A stretch of 28,733 nucleotides of DNA, from assembly GCA_017888105.1 (NCBI GenBank), contig JAGHGS010000086.1:1-28733 (forward strand), in the 5' to 3' direction. Both the position numbers and the translations under genes were made by a program. The notes under the pieces are model-generated. The model was not told the origin of the DNA and made no database searches. It worked only from the letters and a program-made list of their open reading frames with translations. This document shows, piece after piece, positions 25,722-28,733 of the stretch (its first letter is position 1; each line of letters begins with the position of its first letter). Origin of the DNA: Bacilli bacterium. GTDB lineage: Bacteria > Bacillota_I > Bacilli_A > RF39 > UBA660.

Positions 25722-27623
25722 TTAATATAATTTTGCTCCAGCCGGAATACTATCATCAACAATAAGTAAATGAAGTCCTTCTCTTCCATTTTCTTCATGA
25801 ACCGCACTAATAAGCATTCCTTCAGAATTAATTCCCATCATTTTCTTTGTTGGTAAATTTACAATAGCAATCGCCGTTTTACCAATCAATTCTTCCGGTT
25901 CATAATACTCATGAATTCCACTTAAAATGGTCCTTGGTCGTGATGTACCATCATTCAAAGTAAACTTTAATAGTTTTTCACTTTTTTCGACAGCTTCACA
26001 ATCAATAATCTTAACAGCACGATAATCTGCTTTACTAAATGTTTCAAAATCAATATAATCTAGGAAAAGTGGTTCAATCTTAATATCAGATGAATTTAAA
26101 TTTTCTACTTTTACTTCTTTTGTTTTCTTAGCATTAAATGAATCCTTTAATGGTTTCATAGTTGGGAATAAAATAACTTCTCGAATTGTCTCACTACCAG
26201 TAAGAAGCATAACCATTCGATCAATTCCCATACCCATACCACCAGCAGGTGGCATTCCATATTCCAAAGCTTCTACAAAATCAATATCCATATCATTTGC
26301 TTCTTCGTTTCCAAGTTCTCTTTCTTTTAATTGAGACTCAAATCTTTCATATTGATCAATTGGATCATTTAACTCTGTAAATGCATTTGCATACTCACTA
26401 CCAATAATAAATAACTCAAATCTTTGCGTAAATCTTGGATCATTTGGATCTTTTTTAGCAAGAGGACTAATTTCAATTGGATGTCCATAAACAAAAGTTG
26501 GTTCAATAATTGTATCTTCTACAAATTTTTCAAAAAAAGCATTAACAATATGACCAAATTCAAAATGGTTTTCAATTTCAACGCCATGTTCTGTAGCAAG
26601 TTTCTTTGCTTCTTCAAGCGTTTTTACCTGAAAGAAATCAACGCCTGTTTTCTCTTTAATTAAATCAACCATATGAACTCTTCTAAATCCTGGTGCAAGA
26701 CTAATATGATGTCCCAAAAAATCAAGTTCATAAGTACCATTTAATTCCATCGCACAAGTACTAAAAATTCCTTCGGCAACATCCATCATACCTTCTAAAT
26801 CAGAATATGCTTTATAAAGTTCAATCGTTGTAAATTCTGGATTATGTTTCTTATCCATTCCTTCATTTCTAAAAATACGCCCAATTTCATAAACCGCATC
26901 CATACCACCAACTAAAAGTCTCTTTAAATTAAGTTCGGTTGCAATACGTAAATACATATCAATATTTTGAGCATTATGATGAGTAATAAATGGTTTTGCA
27001 GCTGCCCCACCTAAAATCGTTCCTAAAATTGGTGTTTCTACCTCAACATAACCTAATTGATCCATATAACGTTGAATAGAACGAATAATCTTAGGTCTTG
27101 CAAAAGCAACTCTCCTAGCATCATCATTAACTATTAAATCAACATATCTTCTTCTAAAACGCTCTTCAACATCACTTAAACCATGATATTTTTCAGGAAG
27201 TGGACGTAAAGCTTTTACTAAATGAGTATATTCCATACATTTAATAGTAATTTCACCAGTCCCTGTAAGCATAAGACGTCCCTTAACCCCAACAATATCA
27301 CCAAGATCAGCCGTTTTAAATAAAGAATAAGTATCTTCTCCTACATCATTAATTGAAATATAAACTTGAATATTACCTAGTTTATCTTTAATAGAAAAGA
27401 AACTTGCTTTTCCCATTTTACGAATAAACATAATTCGACCAGCAACTTGAACCACAACATTTTCTTTTTCTAAATCATCATGACTCATTCCCGCATATTT
27501 ATTTTTAATATCCATAGAAAAATCAGTAACAGGATATTTATGCCCAAAAGGATCAATTCCAAGTTCTCTAATTTTTTCTAATTTTTCTCTCCGAACTAAT
27601 TCTTGTTCTGTAAATTCTCGCAT
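25722..27623 (-). CDS. lysS: Lysyl-tRNA synthetase (class II) with C-terminal Trbp111-type tRNA-binding domain
   Basis: This enzyme charges tRNA-Lys with lysine. It has 633 residues, whereas bacterial LysS is usually about 490-500. The N-terminal OB-fold anticodon-binding domain (about 55-150) and the class II catalytic core are complete, with motif 1 (RSIQRYMDQLGYVEVETP), motif 2 (FRNEGMDKKHNPEFTTIE) and motif 3 (GMGMGIDRMVMLL). The core ends at FPTMKPLK (about 493). A Lys-rich linker then leads to a second OB fold (about 522-633: YIDFETFSKADYRAVKIIDC, LSGIHEYYEPEELIGKTA, NLPTKKMMGINSEGML). This is the domain normally found as Trbp111 or at the C terminus of MetRS. It should raise tRNA affinity. 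The ATG at 27623 has AAGAGGTG upstream; the GTG nine bases earlier is less likely. Confidence 0.95.
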   Translation of the reverse strand: MREFTEQELVRREKLEKIRELGIDPFGHKYPVTDFSMDIKNKYAGMSHDDLEKENVVVQVAGRIMFIRKMGKASFFSIKDKLGNIQVYISINDVGEDTYSLFKTADLGDIVGVKGRLMLTGTGEITIKCMEYTHLVKALRPLPEKYHGLSDVEERFRRRYVDLIVNDDARRVAFARPKIIRSIQRYMDQLGYVEVETPILGTILGGAAAKPFITHHNAQNIDMYLRIATELNLKRLLVGGMDAVYEIGRIFRNEGMDKKHNPEFTTIELYKAYSDLEGMMDVAEGIFSTCAMELNGTYELDFLGHHISLAPGFRRVHMVDLIKEKTGVDFFQVKTLEEAKKLATEHGVEIENHFEFGHIVNAFFEKFVEDTIIEPTFVYGHPIEISPLAKKDPNDPRFTQRFELFIIGSEYANAFTELNDPIDQYERFESQLKERELGNEEANDMDIDFVEALEYGMPPAGGMGMGIDRMVMLLTGSETIREVILFPTMKPLKDSFNAKKTKEVKVENLNSSDIKIEPLFLDYIDFETFSKADYRAVKIIDCEAVEKSEKLLKFTLNDGTSRPRTILSGIHEYYEPEELIGKTAIAIVNLPTKKMMGINSEGMLISAVHEENGREGLHLLIVDDSIPAGAKLY

Positions 27624-27644
27624 ATTTAACACCTCTTGCCATTA

Positions 27645-27673
27645 ACTATATCATAAAACACTATATATTTCAA
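27645..27673 (-). promoter_or_regulatory. lysS promoter
   Basis: On the - strand there is a TTGAAA -35 (27668-27673), a 17-base spacer and a TATAGT -10 (27645-27650), 21 bases before the start codon. There is no room for a T-box leader between it and the gene. Confidence 0.75.
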
Positions 27674-27699
27674 ACCCAAAATATCATAGAATAAAAGAA

Positions 27700-27728
27700 A
27701 GAAAAAACATTAACATCACGTTAATGTT
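27700..27728 (-). terminator. Terminator of the small anchored surface-protein gene
   Basis: On the - strand AACATTAAC (27720-27728) and GTTAATGTT (27706-27714) form a perfect 9-bp stem with a 5-base loop, followed by TTTTCTTTC. The stem touches the stop codon. Confidence 0.8.
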
Positions 27729-28417
27729 TATATTTTATATACTTTATTTGCTTTTCTACTAATCAAATATACTGCCGCAATAGCAAGCAATCCACCGCCA
27801 ATAGCAACATATGGAACCACACTACCAGTCTCACTATTTGGCACATCATTTGGATCATCTGGAGGAGTTACATTTCCACATACGGTATTATATTCCTCAG
27901 CAGTAATCGCATTTCCATCATTATCAAAATAAAAACCAGGAATACTAACACTACAATCTAAATTTAATGGTTGAAGATTTAAAATACAACCTTCTTCAGC
28001 TTCATCCGTTGTAATAACATTAATTGTTACACGAGCACTTCCATTATTCATATTTTCAATTAATAAATCGACCATACCATCACCAGAAGAATCTTGCGCA
28101 GCATTCGCAAATCCTGTTCCAGTAACACTAACACTATCAATTGAAATAAACGCTGGAACTAAAGATAAATAAATAAATGGACTACTGGTATCAAAAGAAA
28201 TGGTCCAAGTCTTCTCACCAGCTTCTTGATCAGAATAACGCCAAGTCATATCCCCTGCAGCAATCGTACCATATCGTCCAACTGATATCTCTGCTTCATT
28301 TTCATATGTTCCATCTTGATCTGGATCAACAAAAGATACTGGTACAGCATGAACCTGAATTGGTAATGTAAGTAATAATGCTGCTAGTACCCCAAGTAAT
28401 AGAATATTTTTCTTCAT
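27728..28417 (-). CDS. Small anchored surface protein with a cohesin-like domain
   Basis: This 229-residue exported protein has a signal peptide (about 1-24, LLLTLPIQVHA). A beta-rich domain follows (WTISFDTSSPFIYLSLVPAF, then DLLIENMNNGSARVTINVIT) that reads like a cohesin-type or other carbohydrate/protein-binding fold. Asp-rich segments (DPDQDGTYE, DSSGDGMVD, DNDGNAITAEE) resemble calcium-binding loops, and there are three cysteines. A Pro/Asp-rich spacer leads to PNSETG, a membrane helix (VVPYVAIGGGLLAIAAVYLI) and a basic tail. This is the layout of a sortase sorting signal with a variant motif; the exact motif is not LPxTG. AAAGGAAGAGG precedes the ATG. The cohesin call is a weak pattern judgement. 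Confidence 0.7.
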   Translation of the reverse strand: MKKNILLLGVLAALLLTLPIQVHAVPVSFVDPDQDGTYENEAEISVGRYGTIAAGDMTWRYSDQEAGEKTWTISFDTSSPFIYLSLVPAFISIDSVSVTGTGFANAAQDSSGDGMVDLLIENMNNGSARVTINVITTDEAEEGCILNLQPLNLDCSVSIPGFYFDNDGNAITAEEYNTVCGNVTPPDDPNDVPNSETGSVVPYVAIGGGLLAIAAVYLISRKANKVYKI

Positions 28418-28449
28418 AAAACCTCTTCCTTTACTATTATTATGTACTA

Positions 28450-28458
28450 ATTATATCA
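28450..28458 (-). promoter_or_regulatory. Extended -10 promoter of the small surface-protein gene
   Basis: TGATATAAT on the - strand (TATAAT at 28450-28455) is an extended -10 element 33 bases before the start codon; the -35 region is only T-rich. Confidence 0.55.
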
Positions 28459-28514
28459 TAAAAATGTAAAAAATAAAGTTCTTTTTTAAAAATATTTAAA
28501 AAAACGTCAAATTA

Positions 28515-28523
28515 TGTTATGAT
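28515..28523 (+). promoter_or_regulatory. Possible rightward promoter, extended -10
   Basis: TGTTATGAT forms an extended -10 (TATGAT at 28518-28523) with a poor -35. A 39-codon ORF (28528-28647) begins only five bases later and would be leaderless; I do not call it a gene. The stretch from 28456 to 28733 otherwise holds a weak hairpin and T-run near 28650-28675 and the promoter at 28681. Confidence 0.35.
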
Positions 28524-28680
28524 AGATATGGTGAATCATGGGAAAAAGATATTAATTAGCATTCATAATAACAACATCATTTTTTCCTATAAAACAAATA
28601 ATAGTTCTCCCATCTTTGACACTTTTCGTATTTATAGATCAATTTAGTTAGATTTTATCTATCTTTTTTTATTTTTGGTC

Positions 28681-28709
28681 TTGCGTACCTAATACGTAAG
28701 TGATATAAT
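28681..28709 (+). promoter_or_regulatory. Rightward promoter with an embedded inverted repeat, for a gene beyond the window
   Basis: TTGCGT (28681-28686), a 17-base spacer and a perfect extended TGATATAAT (TATAAT at 28704-28709) make a good promoter. TTGCGTA (28681-28687) and TACGTAA (28693-28699) form an inverted repeat with one mismatch over a 5-base gap, spanning the -35 and spacer, as a repressor operator would. GGTAGTGATTTTA at the window end looks like a ribosome site, so a start codon is expected just outside. Confidence 0.65.
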
Positions 28710-28733
28710 GCTTATAGAATGGTAGTGATTTTA

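Noticed and set aside
27624..27673. T-box leader before lysS
   Set aside because: The promoter lies only about 20 bases from the start codon, leaving no room for a T-box.
28528..28647. A 39-residue rightward ORF as a gene
   Set aside because: It begins about five bases after a putative -10, has no ribosome site, and its composition is typical of random AT-rich sequence.

Overview
The window is strongly AT-rich bacterial DNA with clear Shine-Dalgarno sequences, sigma-A-type promoters and short hairpin-plus-U-tract terminators. TGG encodes Trp and TGA acts as a stop, often in ATGA overlaps. This fits a low-GC Firmicutes/Bacilli-type genome with the standard bacterial code, possibly one of the reduced gut Bacilli lineages; the exact lineage is an inference I cannot prove here. 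Nearly every gene reads leftward (- strand). The exceptions are the transposase at the left edge, one tRNA, and signals at the right edge that point to a gene outside the window. Layout, left to right. (1) 1-1731: a complete-looking IS1182-type insertion sequence. Its left tip coincides with the first base of the window and its right tip lies 20 bp after the stop codon of a membrane-protein gene. (2) 1752-4259: lemA followed by a DUF2207 membrane-protein gene, separated by a terminator-like hairpin. (3) 4531-5751: an orphan helical protein. (4) 5805-14667: an apparent operon read as addB, addA, a HAD 5'-nucleotidase, a nucleoside hydrolase, a small broken ORF, a Fic AMPylase, a histidine phosphatase and an HD hydrolase. 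Three of these reading frames are interrupted: addA by two in-frame stop codons, the phosphatase by a one-base slip in a T6 run, and the small ORF by a one-base loss. (5) 14771-14925: tRNA-Asn with a consensus promoter and terminator. (6) 14946-24102: a self-contained eight-gene transcription unit for a Tad-like filament or secretion machine. (7) 24136-28455: a YfcC-type transporter, a lysyl-tRNA synthetase fused to a Trbp111/MetRS-type tRNA-binding domain, and a small anchored surface protein. (8) 28456-28733: no protein gene I can support, but two rightward promoters. The most interesting system is the unit in (6). It encodes a CpaF/TadA-type secretion ATPase, two TadB/TadC (GspF-like) platform proteins and a CpaB/SAF-domain protein. 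Alongside these are a short single-TM TadE-like protein, a 1230-residue secreted protein with about 47 mature cysteines, and a second type I membrane surface protein. The last gene encodes a small protein with two membrane helices, arranged more like a VirB2/TrbC pilin than a type IV pilin, and it has its own consensus promoter and its own strong terminator. No prepilin peptidase, secretin or canonical class III prepilin is present in the window. I infer that the ATPase and platform proteins assemble or export the small two-helix protein and/or the giant cysteine-rich protein at the cell surface.
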